Assembly: GCA_029953675.1 (NCBI GenBank)
Contig: JAMWBK010000008.1
Coordinates: forward strand, 62,001 to 126,000
DNA from: Rhodosorus marinus
Taxonomy: Eukaryota > Rhodophyta > Stylonematophyceae > Stylonematales > Stylonemataceae
Direction: 5' to 3'
DNA length: 64,000 nucleotides
The notes under the pieces are model-generated. The model was not told the origin of the DNA, ran no database searches, and saw only the letters and a program-made list of their open reading frames with translations. Position 1 is the stretch's first letter. Each line of letters starts with the position of its first letter. Made by a program: the position numbers and the translations under genes. Below, piece by piece: positions 1-10,757 of this stretch.

Positions 1-77
1 CACTCACCCGAGGACTTTCCAACGGTATGCGCTGGATGTGACGGTTACCTCGCCTGGGGTTACGTTAGTCTGGGGGT
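1..77 (+). mobile_element. Family B non-LTR remnant: RLE fragment joined to tail
   Basis: The first ~55 bases translate as THPRTFQRYALDVTV, which matches the catalytic part of the family B restriction-like endonuclease (compare HPRTKQRYAVDVTVV near 25.6 kb). The coding sequence then runs straight into the family B tail (GGGGTTACGTTAGTCTGGG) with no 3' UTR, so this copy has an internal deletion. It is cut by the window edge. Confidence 0.7.
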
Positions 78-82
78 AGCTC

Positions 83-586
83 TGCACTGAGCTGGCGCGT
101 TGGCTTAACAGATGGCAGTTCAGAGATGTTCAACAAGAACCTACAGACTACTTCACGAACTCGAATCTACGACCTGATTTGGTAGCTATACACCCTAGAA
201 CATGGCAAAGATATGCGATTGATGTGACGGTGGTGTCACCCCTACAGGCGAGACACCTACCCAACAGCAAAGACAACAATGGTTATGCAGCAAAACAGGC
301 GGAGCGTTGGAAACTTGCACAATATAAGGAGGCGATGATGACAGAGCATCCAGATGACAAACTGATTCCGATTGCGATAGAAACCTTCGGCAGAACAGGG
401 CAGATGACTCAAGACTTTCTCCGTGATGGCTGTGGGCACATGCTCACTAAGCAGTACGAGTTGAGCAACGTGCGGGCTCAACTAAACAGAACACTTTGGG
501 CGGGGAATGCAGAGCTCGCGTCAGGGGCTTTGCGCGTGGATCAGTCGGACCAGCCACGGATCCCTTATTTTTCTTTTTTATCGTAG
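83..586 (+). pseudogene. Family B ORF2 C-terminal fragment (RLE domain), 5'-truncated
   Basis: The open frame begins inside the element (ELARWLNRWQF) without a start codon, because the copy is 5'-truncated just after the preceding copy's tail. It holds the RLE core: LRPDLVA (the PD of PD-(D/E)XK) followed by YAIDVTVVSP (second acidic residue), then the C-terminal helix region ending RIPYFSFLS. Related copies at 25.2-27.2 kb have the same end. In a full element this domain nicks the target for target-primed reverse transcription. Alone it is a dead copy. The 3' UTR runs to ~685. Confidence 0.85.
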
Positions 587-685
587 CTAGAGACCCCGGG
601 AGACGGGGTTAAACTCCCACATTTCTCTAGATAGTGATAGAATTAGTGTTGCGCTGCGTTAGGCAGTTGCCGAGTAAAGTTTACA

Positions 686-713
686 GTTGCGTTAGTCTGG
701 GGTTACGTTAGTC
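686..713 (+). repeat. Family B 3' tail (16-mer tandem, ~1.75 units)
   Basis: GTTGCGTTAGTCTGGG is followed by GTTACGTTAGTC. The same unit ends the B copies near 60-77 and 10436-10452. The next element (family C, minus) abuts the tail at 714, and a GTTAGTC motif recurs beyond its far end near 5474. Confidence 0.8.
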
Positions 714-766
714 GAATGAATGGTTTAATCGGAGGCTGAAAAAAAAACCCCGAGGGGAAAAAAAGA

Positions 767-3700
767 CTAAGCGCGGCGAAGTACTCGCGCCTCCAACATC
801 AAAGCGGCATTCATGCGCCACAGCAGGAAACTTAAGCGGGTAAACAACGATTGAAGACGGTCAGGGCGTTCGCGGAACAACTCCCGAAGCCAGCGAGAAC
901 CAACAGAGTCCATGAACCCAAAGCACTCAATGATCAGGGGTACCAAGCGATGTGCTAGTGCCGAAGCACGAACACCAGGGGAAGACAAAGCCCCCGCGTA
1001 TTTGATCTCTTTGCGGCGTCTCATGCTGGCGGCGGCAGATCCACGGCGCTCCCCCGCAGCCGGGAGATAACGACTAGCTTGAGGGTTAGGAACAGCAAGA
1101 TCAACGTATGTGGTACGGCGGCTGTCGTCACAGGTGATCACCAGATCGGCTACACGGCGTTCATCATTTTGAAAGTCCGCGACGGGTAAAGGTTTCTCAC
1201 GTTCGATTTCCAGACCGGCTTGCCGGACTATAGGCCGAAGTTCCCGGTATAACAGGTTCAAGATCCGTGTGTGGCGGCGGGTTCGAGCACCTTTCACCGC
1301 CGGGCAACTAGCGAGCAGGTGGGCGCCAAAATCTGCGTTGTCTTCAGTCTGAGAGCAGAGAGGGCACGACGAACCCATCTCGTACGGCCAAGGGGGCTGA
1401 TGTAAGCCGAGGTATAAGCGCAGTGAAGTACGCACTTCGAAATCCGACAGTGTGAGTGGCGGAAAGGCTGGTACGGTCATGAGCCACTGAGAGCTAATAA
1501 CCCCTCCAAGACTACGTAGGCGGGCGCGAGCGCGAGAAGATGAGACCATCTGCGCGAGGAGTCGGCCATATGCAGCACGGTGCAAGTCCCAAGAAAGGAT
1601 ATTTTGCAGCGCATCCGTGCGTGCTTGAGCTCGGCTCCCAGCGCGCTGGGAATCATCAGGAGGATCAACTGGAACTTCTTCTTCTGCGGCAACCACTGGG
1701 TCAATCTCCCCTAGAACAGGTTCAGGCGCAGGACGAATCCCCGGGGCGGAGCCTCGAGAGCGGTCAAATACAGCTCGCCAGTCAGGAAGACGGGGTTGAA
1801 CGGTTTCGGGGAGACTAGTACAGGAATTCAGGGCGGTTTGGAGCTCCAGAAACAAGTCTTGGGCGCTTTCCGGTACGCTGGGAAGCAAGACACCCCGCGA
1901 GAGGCTCGCCATCAAATTGCGGAACTTCGAGATACCCAAGCTGCTCAAAGTGGGAAGTGCGGTTCCCCAGGCCCCTACTGCAGCTGCAGGTTGGACCACA
2001 ACACGATTGCAGAGGCCCAGTCCCCCCAATCGCAATGGGAGGCCTACCTGGGCGCGCACAACATCACAGGTGGGTCGCGGCAGAGCGCTCAGCTCTTCAT
2101 CGAGAAAATACCCCAGGTCACGGAAACTTTCAGCATCCGCACGAGTGGCCAACCACCGGCCCCAATGAGTTGGAAGTGAGCGAAGCCAATAGGTTAACCG
2201 CTGACTGCAACAATACCGAAACAGCAACAACGAGCACTGGAGAAAGCCCGGAGGTAGCCGTCGAAGCTCTGCAACCAGCTGTCTGTGCTTACCGAGGAGC
2301 TGCAGCAACTCGCCTTCAACGAAGGACGGCGACCCGTAGGGGATGCCTAAGTGGACAAAACCATCCGGTCTCCAAATATCCTGGAACGACGCAGGTACCT
2401 GCTGCTCTTGTGCAGCTACACCTCCCCAGTAGAACGATTTGTGATGATTAACCTCCAGGTCAACCCGCGAAGCCAAGGAGCGGAGACGATCATAAGCGAG
2501 TGCTAGAGTATCAGGGGGCCCCAGGAGGCACACGTCGTCGTGGTATGCAACCGTACGAACCTGCGGGAATTCGGAGCGAAGACAAAGCAAGACGAGTTGT
2601 AGTCCACAGGCATGTAGGAAAGGGGACAAGGGATCACCCTGTTGTACCCCTGTGCGCGCCGCAAACGTGTGTGAGGAAGCGCCAAGGGTGTCATAGGTAG
2701 CCCCACGACCAAGCGGAGAATAAATTCTACTAACAAAGGGAAAGCCTACAGGAAGACTTCGCGCACCACGTGCATGAGAGCCGGACGAGAGACGCGGTTG
2801 AACGCATTGGTAAAATCTACAGAGAGGAGCCCAGAATCTGGGGAGTACGCCATTTCCGAACGGAGTAAAACAGACAACAACTCACAGCCACCACGATAGC
2901 CCACGCCTAACTGCACGTGCCCAAAGAAACGGCGGGATTCGGGAACCAGGATTTTCACTAACCATCGCGCCGCCAATTTGCGGACCACCTCAACCAGGCC
3001 AATAGGGCGAATAGCAGGGCTCGAGGCCGTGTGGCCGGGCTTCGAAAGCAGACACAACTGCGAACGCCCGACCAAGAACCACGCACACTCACACAGGGGA
3101 TCACCATTCACAAGCGCTTCGACCACCCACGCCAACGCCTTCAAACCTTCATCACTTAAGAAACGGAGATATTCCACCCCCAGCCCCGAGGGCCCTGGGG
3201 AACGGCCCTTCGGAGCATCATGAACCAACTCACGCACCGCCTCCAGATTGACCACTAACCGCGCACTGGGATGTGGCGCGGCGCGGTACTCTTCCAACAC
3301 TGATTCAAACGAGGAGTCCCAAGGGGAGCCTTCCGAGGGAAAGAGCAAACGGAGCGGTGAAGAAATATCATCGGAGTATGGAACCACAGGTTGCCGCTGC
3401 TGGAGGATCCCGGCTGCCCGCCGCAGATCACCGCCTGCCACCGCGTGACGCGCCCGATTCTGTCGAGAAGACCTAAAAGCTGAGGAAGCACTAGGAGAAA
3501 AGGAAGAGAGAGAAGCGAAATAAAGACGTTCGAGGTCCTCAAAGTCGCCGGAAAGGAACATTTGCAGTTTTCGGCGAGGGTGGACCCGGCGAGGATGTGG
3601 GTTGAGGGGGACGGTAGAGGATGTGAGCACGAGGCGGGGAAAAAGAACAAGAGTTCCCAGCGAAGAGAGCAGTGAGGGTTCGCGGCGACCTGCTGCCAGA

Positions 3701-3908
3701 GAAAATCCAACACCAATCCTAGGGGCTTATGAAGTCGACGAGGGAGCCGTACGGCCGTGCTCTGACGACAAAGGGGAAGGGAACCGTCCGGGTAGGAGGC
3801 GACAAGGTGCGAAAACCACGAGAGAACACGCTCATGCCAGGCTGAGCGGTCACTGGTAAACAGGGGTAACCGGGACGACACGCACGCGGAGGAGGAAGAC
3901 TCAGACAT
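767..3908 (-). pseudogene. Family C ORF2: RT + CCHC + RLE, frameshifted
   Basis: ORF2 begins at ATG 3908-3906 (MSESSSS), overlapping the ORF1 stop as ATGTCTGA. Visible RT blocks in order are SPGPSGLGVEYL, LCLLSKPG, RPIGLVEVVRKLAARW, GVGYRGGCELL, LLSVDFTNAFN (motif A), GVQQGDP and AYHDDVCLLG (motif C, HDD). The C-terminal part has C-x2-C-x11-H-x4-C (CPLCSQ...HLLASC), RTRRHTR (RHN-like), then RRVADL...TTYVDLAV as the RLE acidic pair. Damage is a frameshift near 3600, a stop at 2746-2748 and another frameshift near 2700. The last 620 codons (2629-767) are open. The product would nick target DNA and reverse-transcribe the element RNA. Confidence 0.85.
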
Positions 3909-5197
3909 CGGGCCTCCCCTCAGTCGGGAAGGCAGATCGAATATCCGGAGGAGGTGCCTCGGAGGGAGGCTCAGGAGCCGCACGACGCTTACGTGGAGGG
4001 CGCACGAAGGAACTAAAAGACCTGAAGAAAGTAGACACAGGGTTTTCAGCAGCGGAGTCTTGACTGAGGGTGTCCAGAGCCAGCGGATTCGGAGAGGCCG
4101 ATGGTGCTTCTGCCATGTCGGTGTCACGAGCCTCGGAGACAGGGCGAGGGGAGGAAGGGTGCTCAAGAGTCGGCGGCAGAAGGTCAAACGCAGGGTGGGC
4201 TTCCAGCAGGGTGGCCTCAGTGGAGAGGAAGGCCTCTAGCGCGGTGCGGAGGACCCCGCGAGGAGGGAAACGCGCGAAGAGGCTCGCCTGTATGCGCGAG
4301 AGCCGCGCCGCATGAGTGTGTAGCGCGACAACCGAAGCCTGCGAGGCATCCAGGTTTTGCAAGGCCGACGGTGGAACCCAGCCGACGTCAAAACGATCGA
4401 ACTCGACAAACAAAGAGACATGAGGACGAGTCAGTATCATGTTGGCCAGAGCAGAGCGCTGGGGCGCGGGGGTGGTTACAAGCGATTGAAGGAACTGGTA
4501 AGCCGAGTCAGCAACAATAAAACAGGCATGAGGGCCCGTGAAGTCCACATATAGGAATTCAGACGGGGCGACCCCAAGGAGGAAGCCATGGTGTCGCGAA
4601 AATCGCGGTAGTGGACGGGCGCGCGGCCCCGACCACGAGAGGGGGTCTGGGGACGCACGTTCGTCATCCAAACAAAGTGGAACGGAGATAGTTGGCGAGA
4701 AGAGTCAATAGGGATGTGTTGTGGCATCATACGCACCATTGCCGTCGTGCGTTGTTCAGAAGAGCCCCTGCGTAGGACCTGCGAATAGGTCGCACGTGGG
4801 GCACTGGAGGGAGCAGGATTCGGGCCCGACGCGGGCCCAGGAGGCGTCTGTCCTTGAATAGGGGTAGGCCAGTCGGAATCAGGAATGACCGGAGCGGAGC
4901 GCTCGGGTCGGGTGGAGGCAGGCCCCGCTGTACCGTGCGGATCCGCGGGGACGGGCACCGGGGGTATGGGGCAGGCGCGGAGGCGGAGAAGCGCTCCAAA
5001 TAGGCGATCAGCAGGGGCAGGCGGTGTTCCTGGGAAGCAGTCACAAGAAGACTCGTCAGTTTCGAGCAGATCCCATGGGCTAACTCGTCAGCGCAGTCCG
5101 TGAGGGTGGCCGCGGTACTAAACCCGCCCACGCAGAGCTCCACGCGCGCTGAGAGAACGGCTCCGTCCGCCGGAATGGGTGGGGAAACCCCAACCAT
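3901..5197 (-). pseudogene. Family C ORF1 (nucleic-acid-binding type), frameshifted
   Basis: The start at ATG 5197-5195 (MVGVSPPIPADGAV) matches the conserved start of family A ORF1 (MVGISPRSAEP). The order is an N-terminal region ending with SLLVTASQEHRLPLL (family A: SLITAASDRGVLPQL), a Pro-rich linker, TYSQVLRRG (family A: SYASVLRKG), TNVRPQT...YRDFRDTMASSLG, then FLYVDFTGPHACFIVADSAYQFL. Frameshifts near 4960 and 4600 break it. No zinc knuckle is seen. By position it is the RNA-binding ORF1 partner. The fold is not identified. Confidence 0.7.
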
Positions 5198-5544
5198 AAC
5201 GATTGGAAGGTGTGAAAAACCGATTCCCCCACGAAACCCCCAAAAAGAGAACTTGTTCCCAACGTTTGCAACCAAAGAAAAACCACCACGACCTCCAAGG
5301 GGCGCTAGCAACCCCCAGCACGCACCACACCACTAGAAGATGCGGGGGAAAGGCTGCAGAAAGAAGCGCCTCCCACCGAAGAACACAATTGCGACTCAAA
5401 ACCACCAAAAGCCAGCACCATACACCCTCACGAAACCAAAAACTGCTTCGGTAGTAGCGTAGATTGTGACGTTAGTCTGGGGTTAGTCAGGAGTTTAGTG
5501 GGAGAAAATACCAGTATAAATTGAGGTTTAAGAAGGAAGGATAT

Positions 5545-7026
5545 ATGATCGAGAAGGAGATGCTGGGGCCGTACCCAGAACCTCTCCGCCGTCCGGGCAC
5601 CAACGGCCCTGGCCAAGGCGAAGAAGTGATGGTTACCCAGAACCGGAGCACGCCTGACGAACAGAGCCACATACATGAGAGGACACAGAAGTCAGCCCAG
5701 GAGCAACCTCAACAAGCTAACAGGATGGAGGTCCAAGCGGCCACGGGACCTGCCGCAGCCCACTTACACCAACTGCTTACCTACGACCGCTGCTATCAAG
5801 ACTTGGGAATTGGGGAAGCGGTCCTCGAAGACTTCTACCATGCCGTCATCAAATTATACTCCCGGATCCACAGCACCAACGAACTTGAAGGAGTTACCGG
5901 ACGTCTCTCCGAGCTCGCAGAAAAACCCTACATGTGGCAGGAAGGAGCCGCAGCCCAGCACCCCTTCCAACACGCGCAACCACACCCGCCGGCGGCGGAG
6001 GCTATCAATCAACATACGGCAGAAACGAGTCTCAATCAACTTCCCCTCGGGACAGGTGTCACAGTGCCGGTGGATTACGCTGAAAACTTCCCAGTCATCG
6101 GTAATGGCAGTAAACAACCTACCTACGCTGAGCTGACGGCTCAGGATGCACCAGTCCGCGGAGAAGTAGCAGTATCCCGCACGGTAGGACGCCCAGGGCC
6201 GCAGACTCAGCAAGCTACCCTGAGACAGCTGCACGCTACGGTGGGAGGATCTTCCTGGGGACCAGAGACCACACCGGTCCTCGCCACACTCAGGAACGTC
6301 CGAGCGCCGCGGCAGGATGAAGTTGCCCCATCGGACTTCACAACGGTCCTTTCCCGGGCATTGGGGATCCCAAACTCTTATGTGGTGCACGTGGACTTCA
6401 TTGCCTCCCACGCCAGCTTGCTATGCCACCCGGACGCGATACCGATACTCCAAAGCGCAATTACCCGGGGAGTCTTCAGGACAGGGATTTTCGGATCCTT
6501 TACCCAGAGACACCCCGATCGACAAGTGAGCCTCTACACCGGTCAGGCACTGGAGGTCGACAACTTGCTGGGGTACAATGAACGGCAACGCATTGCACAC
6601 GCAGACATCGCGGCCCAGACGCTGAAGAGGGGCATCGAACAGATCATACGCGTCCGCTCGAGGCTTTGCAGGAGGCAACTGTCTTTTAATACACTCGCGG
6701 CGATCCACGAGTATCTCGATGGAAGACTCGCCGCTTTACAAGCAAGGCAACAGCCACCACAGGTACCCGGGGAGAGCGCGGAACCCCCAGCACCTGCAGC
6801 AGCTCCGAACGCAAACGCTGAAGCCTCGTCCCATCTAGGTGACGCACAGGCAGACCGTGGGACAGTCGATGCTATGGGTGACCCCAGGGAGACATCCCAA
6901 GTAACGCAGGCGGATGCACAAAAAAGGACAACCCCCAGGCGGAGCTCCTCTGCAACCTTCCGGAGCCCTCTCCGCCGAAACGCTCGAGAGCATCTGCTGA
7001 CGGCACAGCCCCGGATACCGAGATGA
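5545..7026 (+). CDS. Family B ORF1 protein
   Basis: The start is the first ATG (MIEKEMLGPYPEPLRR). The same frame is open upstream only from a TTG. An N-terminal helical region (ELEGVTGRLSELAEKP) precedes a Pro/Gln-rich linker. TYAELTAQ lies where A and C have their SYASVLR/TYSQVLR motif. A conserved block RNVRAPRQDE...SYVVHVDFIASHASLLCHPDAIPIL is followed by a helical tail. The frame stops at 7026. Switching by -1 around the A6 tract at 6920-6925 gives an open frame (NLPEPSPPKRSRASADGTAPD) reaching TAA 7134-7136, which overlaps the ORF2 ATG. The intact ORF1 therefore probably ended there. No known domain is assigned. Confidence 0.7.
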   Translation: MIEKEMLGPYPEPLRRPGTNGPGQGEEVMVTQNRSTPDEQSHIHERTQKSAQEQPQQANRMEVQAATGPAAAHLHQLLTYDRCYQDLGIGEAVLEDFYHAVIKLYSRIHSTNELEGVTGRLSELAEKPYMWQEGAAAQHPFQHAQPHPPAAEAINQHTAETSLNQLPLGTGVTVPVDYAENFPVIGNGSKQPTYAELTAQDAPVRGEVAVSRTVGRPGPQTQQATLRQLHATVGGSSWGPETTPVLATLRNVRAPRQDEVAPSDFTTVLSRALGIPNSYVVHVDFIASHASLLCHPDAIPILQSAITRGVFRTGIFGSFTQRHPDRQVSLYTGQALEVDNLLGYNERQRIAHADIAAQTLKRGIEQIIRVRSRLCRRQLSFNTLAAIHEYLDGRLAALQARQQPPQVPGESAEPPAPAAAPNANAEASSHLGDAQADRGTVDAMGDPRETSQVTQADAQKRTTPRRSSSATFRSPLRRNAREHLLTAQPRIPR

Positions 7027-7135
7027 CTCCGGCCGCTGTAGAGACTACACAAGCTAACAACCCGCCACCAGCTGCCCCAGATGCTAACCATCACCAGATG
7101 GACACCGGAGACAGCCAGGATGCAAGAACCCAATA

Positions 7136-10100
7136 ATGCCCAGCAGACGTCGAGGAATCAAACGCCGACGGGACGAGCCTCAGTTCTTCTGGGGTTATCC
7201 AACAATGAGCAGCTCCTCCGACGACTATACTCCGAGTCCCTCTCGCTCCTCGCGCCGGGCTCGTGCTCGCCGCCAACGACCTACCACCTCTACTCAGTCG
7301 CTTCTGGAGACCGACTCGACAACCTGGCTCTCATCTCTCCACGCCTTTACCGCCAATCTGACTGAAAACGACACCCGTTGGTGGATGCTCACCCAGGCAC
7401 CGACACCTACCCGCCAGTTCGTCCCCGACAACCTAACAACTCGATGGAACTGCCTCATGTCCACAGCTCTGGACCTCGCTCTCGATACCTCGGCCCCAGA
7501 CTTGTCACGCCTGTTTATCTTCGCTCTCCCAAGTCTTGCACTGGGTCATACGGAAGAACTTGCCCCTTCTGCGCAGATGAACGAAATCATGAACGGAAGA
7601 TTTGATACAGTATGGGAGCACCTTACCAACCACAGCGGATCGCGCGACGCCGACACTGCGACAGCTCCGCCGACCCCTGCGCGTCATCGACACAAACGAG
7701 ATCTTCAACTTGCCAAAGCTCAGCGCCTCTCGCAGTCTAGTCAACTCCTGCTGTCAACTGATCTAGCGCCCAAAACCCTCTCCACCTGGCGAACTCTGAC
7801 CACGCTTTTCCCAGAGTATGAGGCCGCAAGTCTCTCTCCTGAGCTCGAGGACGCCCTACAAGCAAAACTGTCTAGCACAGACCGAGAAGTTTGGGATCCC
7901 ACTTTAGCCTCTGACGAGAGCCTACTGTCAACGCTCGAAAAACTACCGTATGCCACTGCCCCCGGGCCGAGTGGTCTTAAAGCCGAGCACCTGCGCTGTC
8001 TGACGATGAGGACCCAACCCGTGCTTCTCCGCTATCTCCGCAAACTGGCTACCAATCCGGAGAGCTTTCCGGAACTTTTTCTCCAAGCCATGCGCAGCAA
8101 CCGCCTCCTCGCGAAAGACAAGAGGACACCTGCCGCGACCTTACAAGGCGAGCCTCTGCGACTACGCCCGCTCGGGATCCCTGAGGTGCTGAGGAAAGCT
8201 GTGACCCAGTGGACACTTCGCGCAGTCGCTAAGCCCCTTCGCGACTTTCTCCTCCCCGAGCAACTCGGCATCTCGGTTAGCGGAGGATGCGAGCATGCCC
8301 TGCACGTCGCGGAAGCCCACCTTGCCGCCAGACCGGACGACGTAGTCCTGAAAATCGACCTTGGGAATGCCTTTAACCTGATCGACAGACGGATTGCGAA
8401 CCGGATCATCGCCCAGGCGTTTCCCGAACTGCGACCGCTGATGACACTCAGCTACGGACTGAATGGGGAAAGCGCACCGCACCAATTCGGCTGGTATGAG
8501 AAGAATGCCGAGGACTGGCTGCAGCTTCGGGCATGCACTGGTGTCCAGCAAGGCGACCCCCTGGGACCCGCCTTGCACGCGCTGGCCTTGTCCCCGCTTC
8601 TGCGAGCGCTGCACGATCGGCACCCAACGCTCACGATCACGGCGATCCACGACGATATAACGCTACTAGGCCCTCTACTTGAGGTCCACGAAGCGCTCAA
8701 ATGGAGCGAGCAACATCTACCCGAGATAGGAGCAAAACTACAGCGGACGAAATGCCAGCTCTTCGGTCGCCACCTGCAGACAACTCGCCTCGTCAACCGA
8801 AAAATCCCCGAAGTGACCGTGACACGAGACGGAGTACATCTCTTCTCTATTCCAATCGGCACAAGGAACTATGTGCAAGCTCACATCAGGAGGCCACAAA
8901 GAGAGCACGAGAAGCTAGTGCACGAAATCATACGCCTACCCACACCTGAACTGCAGACTAAACTGTGCTTGTTCCGTTATTGCGCAGGACCGCGCCTGGA
9001 TTACTTTCTCCGCACTTTGGCCCTGCCATACGGTGCCACTCTAGCACTAGAGGCTGACCGCATCTCGCTGATAGAGCTCGACAAGCTTTGCGGCTCGCTA
9101 CTGCAAGGCCAAGGACTCTCGGAGGCGGAAAAAGACGCGGTCCAATCGCAGATTCAACTCCCCTGCCGATGGGGTGGAGCAGGCCTCGCAATGCGCTCGA
9201 GGATTCAACCGCTTGCCTTTTTCAGCAGTTGGCGACAAACTCTGGAGCACAACTGGACGAACTCTAGCTACATAGACGATCTACGCGTTTCTTGTACAAC
9301 AACGAACACAGACGAATACCGAAGCCCTAGACCACTACTGCACTCTACTGAACAACTACGTGAGCAGCTCATCGAAGCCAGTCTGCAAGCCAAGCGCAGC
9401 CTCGCACGAGGAACACCAGCACCGGTCGTGTGTATCATAGATTGGAAATCGCTGGACATTCAGACAGCAGAAGGGACCCCACCACCTCGCGCCGAAAAGC
9501 CCCTGATCGGTTCCAAGCAAAAACTCCTCTCGACGTGGAGTCACCGACGGGCGTTCGAAGAACTGGTAGAGAACGAGGAGATTAGTGAGACCGTACGTGC
9601 GCGCAAGCGCTCCTGCACGGGATCCGGAGGCGGTACATGGCTGCGAGACTTTCCCTCGAGGCACCCACGCGGACTGACGACGGACGAAGTGAACCTGAGC
9701 CTGAGACAACTACTTGGATTGCCGATGTCGGGAGTACGAACACTTAGTACATGTACTATATGTTCACAACCCCACGACTCTGCAGGTACTCAACGGCTCT
9801 ACCACTGCACCAGTTCTACAGGGAGCTGGACACTGAGACACAACATGGTTCGAGATGTTCTAGCGACGCAACTGAGACAATGGAGACTCGAGGTGACCGT
9901 GGAACCGAGCGGACACTACCCAGGCAGCCACCTCCGCCCAGACATTCTGGCTCGGCATCCCCCGGACCGGGAAACTGTACGTGATCGACGTAAAAGTGAC
10001 CTCACCTTTGCAAAAGACATACGTACACAAAGCGTCCTGGGAGAAAGGGTACGCTGCGCACAAGGCAGAGAAGTTCAAAGAGTCGAAATACCGTGATGCG

Positions 10101-10353
10101 ATCGGAGCTCACAATGACGACATATTCGTTCCCTGTGGAGACATTCGGGAGGATGGGTACGCAAGCTGATCAATTTTTAAGAGAGGTGACTCTTCACTTG
10201 CACCAGCCATCGACACAAGTGAGCGAAGCACGGGCGACGCTGAATCGAGCCCTCTGGAAAGGGAATGCACTACTAGCCACTCAGGCACGGCGTATTGATG
10301 AAGGGAACTATGAGATCGTCCCTGTAGTAGAACGTAGCCACACAACCCACTAG
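7136..10353 (+). pseudogene. Family B ORF2: RT + zinc knuckle + RLE, 3' frameshifts
   Basis: The start ATG at 7136 lies in TAATG and gives a basic N terminus (MPSRRRGIKRRRDEP). RT blocks: APGPSGLKAEHL (~residue 276), LRPLGIPEVLRKAVTQW, GISVSGGCEHAL, KIDLGNAFN (motif A, D~408), GVQQGDPLGP and AIHDDITLLG (motif C, HDD ~505). A Cys/His cluster (CTICSQ...YHC) precedes LRHN, the RHN motif of R2-type endonucleases. The RLE core is LRPDILARHP then VIDVKVTSP, a clean PD...DxK. Reading it needs frame changes near 9960-9980 and 10130. Codons are open for 986 aa to 10096. Confidence 0.85.
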
Positions 10354-10452
10354 GGGTTTCTTAACGCATAGATAGATTGCTTCTTCCTTCCTTACGGGCT
10401 CCACTAGGGAGTCCTCTAGTAAAGCGTTCACGGTTACGTTAGTCTGGGGTTT

Positions 10453-10700
10453 CTGGGGTGGCCGGGTCGGGAGTCTGGCTACGTGAAATACCAACGCTGA
10501 CACCGAAAAAATTTAGTGCGGTTGAGATGCAGGTAAACGTTCGACAACTGCTGGGTCTGCCAATTCCGGGATTTCGGACCACCGAGAAGTGCACTAGTTG
10601 CCGGAGTAAACACTGAAGGACTTGGGTACAACGGTTTCATCACTGCCCAACATCAACTGGACTGTGGCAACATAGACATGACGAAATCTGCAGAGAGCTG
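10453..10700 (+). mobile_element. Family B fragment, truncated both ends
   Basis: This starts directly after the preceding B tail and reads GVWLRE-type sequence through VRQLLGLPIPGFRTTEKC, CTSCRSKH, VQRFHHCPTSTGLW and HDEICREL, matching the copy at 25.8-25.9 kb. One stop (TGA after SKH) is present. Its 3' part is cut by the family A insertion at 10701. Confidence 0.75.
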
Positions 10701-10757
10701 GACTTTACTGGACTTTACTAGCATAGCCTGAAGCGCTACGCAAGGCGTGAAGATGAA

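Larger units (their letters stand above)
714..5455 (-). mobile_element. Family C non-LTR retrotransposon, near full length
   Basis: On the minus strand this reads 5' UTR (~5455-5198), ORF1, ORF2, a short 3' UTR with a T-rich run and CCTCGGGG, the conserved CAGCCTCCGATTAAACCATTC end, and a tetranucleotide tail. It is the longest family C copy here. Both ORFs are broken, so it is inactive. It sits inside family B tail repeats on both sides, which suggests insertion into that tail. Confidence 0.85.
5462..10452 (+). mobile_element. Family B non-LTR retrotransposon, near full length
   Basis: A short ~80-nt 5' leader is followed by ORF1, ORF2 beginning within a UAAUG, a ~85-nt 3' UTR and a single-unit GTTACGTTAGTCTGGG tail at 10436-10452. 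Both ends lie in or next to family B tail sequence. It is the only B copy with both ORFs. RLE-region frameshifts make it inactive as read. Confidence 0.85.

Noticed and set aside
686-713. Family B tail (TTAGTCTGGGG) as telomeric repeat
   Set aside because: It looks faintly like TTAGGG-type DNA but always follows a family B 3' UTR, is only one or two units long and lies inside the region in both orientations.
6919-6927. Programmed -1 frameshift in family B ORF1
   Set aside because: The run reads CAA AAA AGG in frame, which is not a canonical slippery heptamer because the A-site codon would mispair. A simple indel in the A6 tract is more likely.
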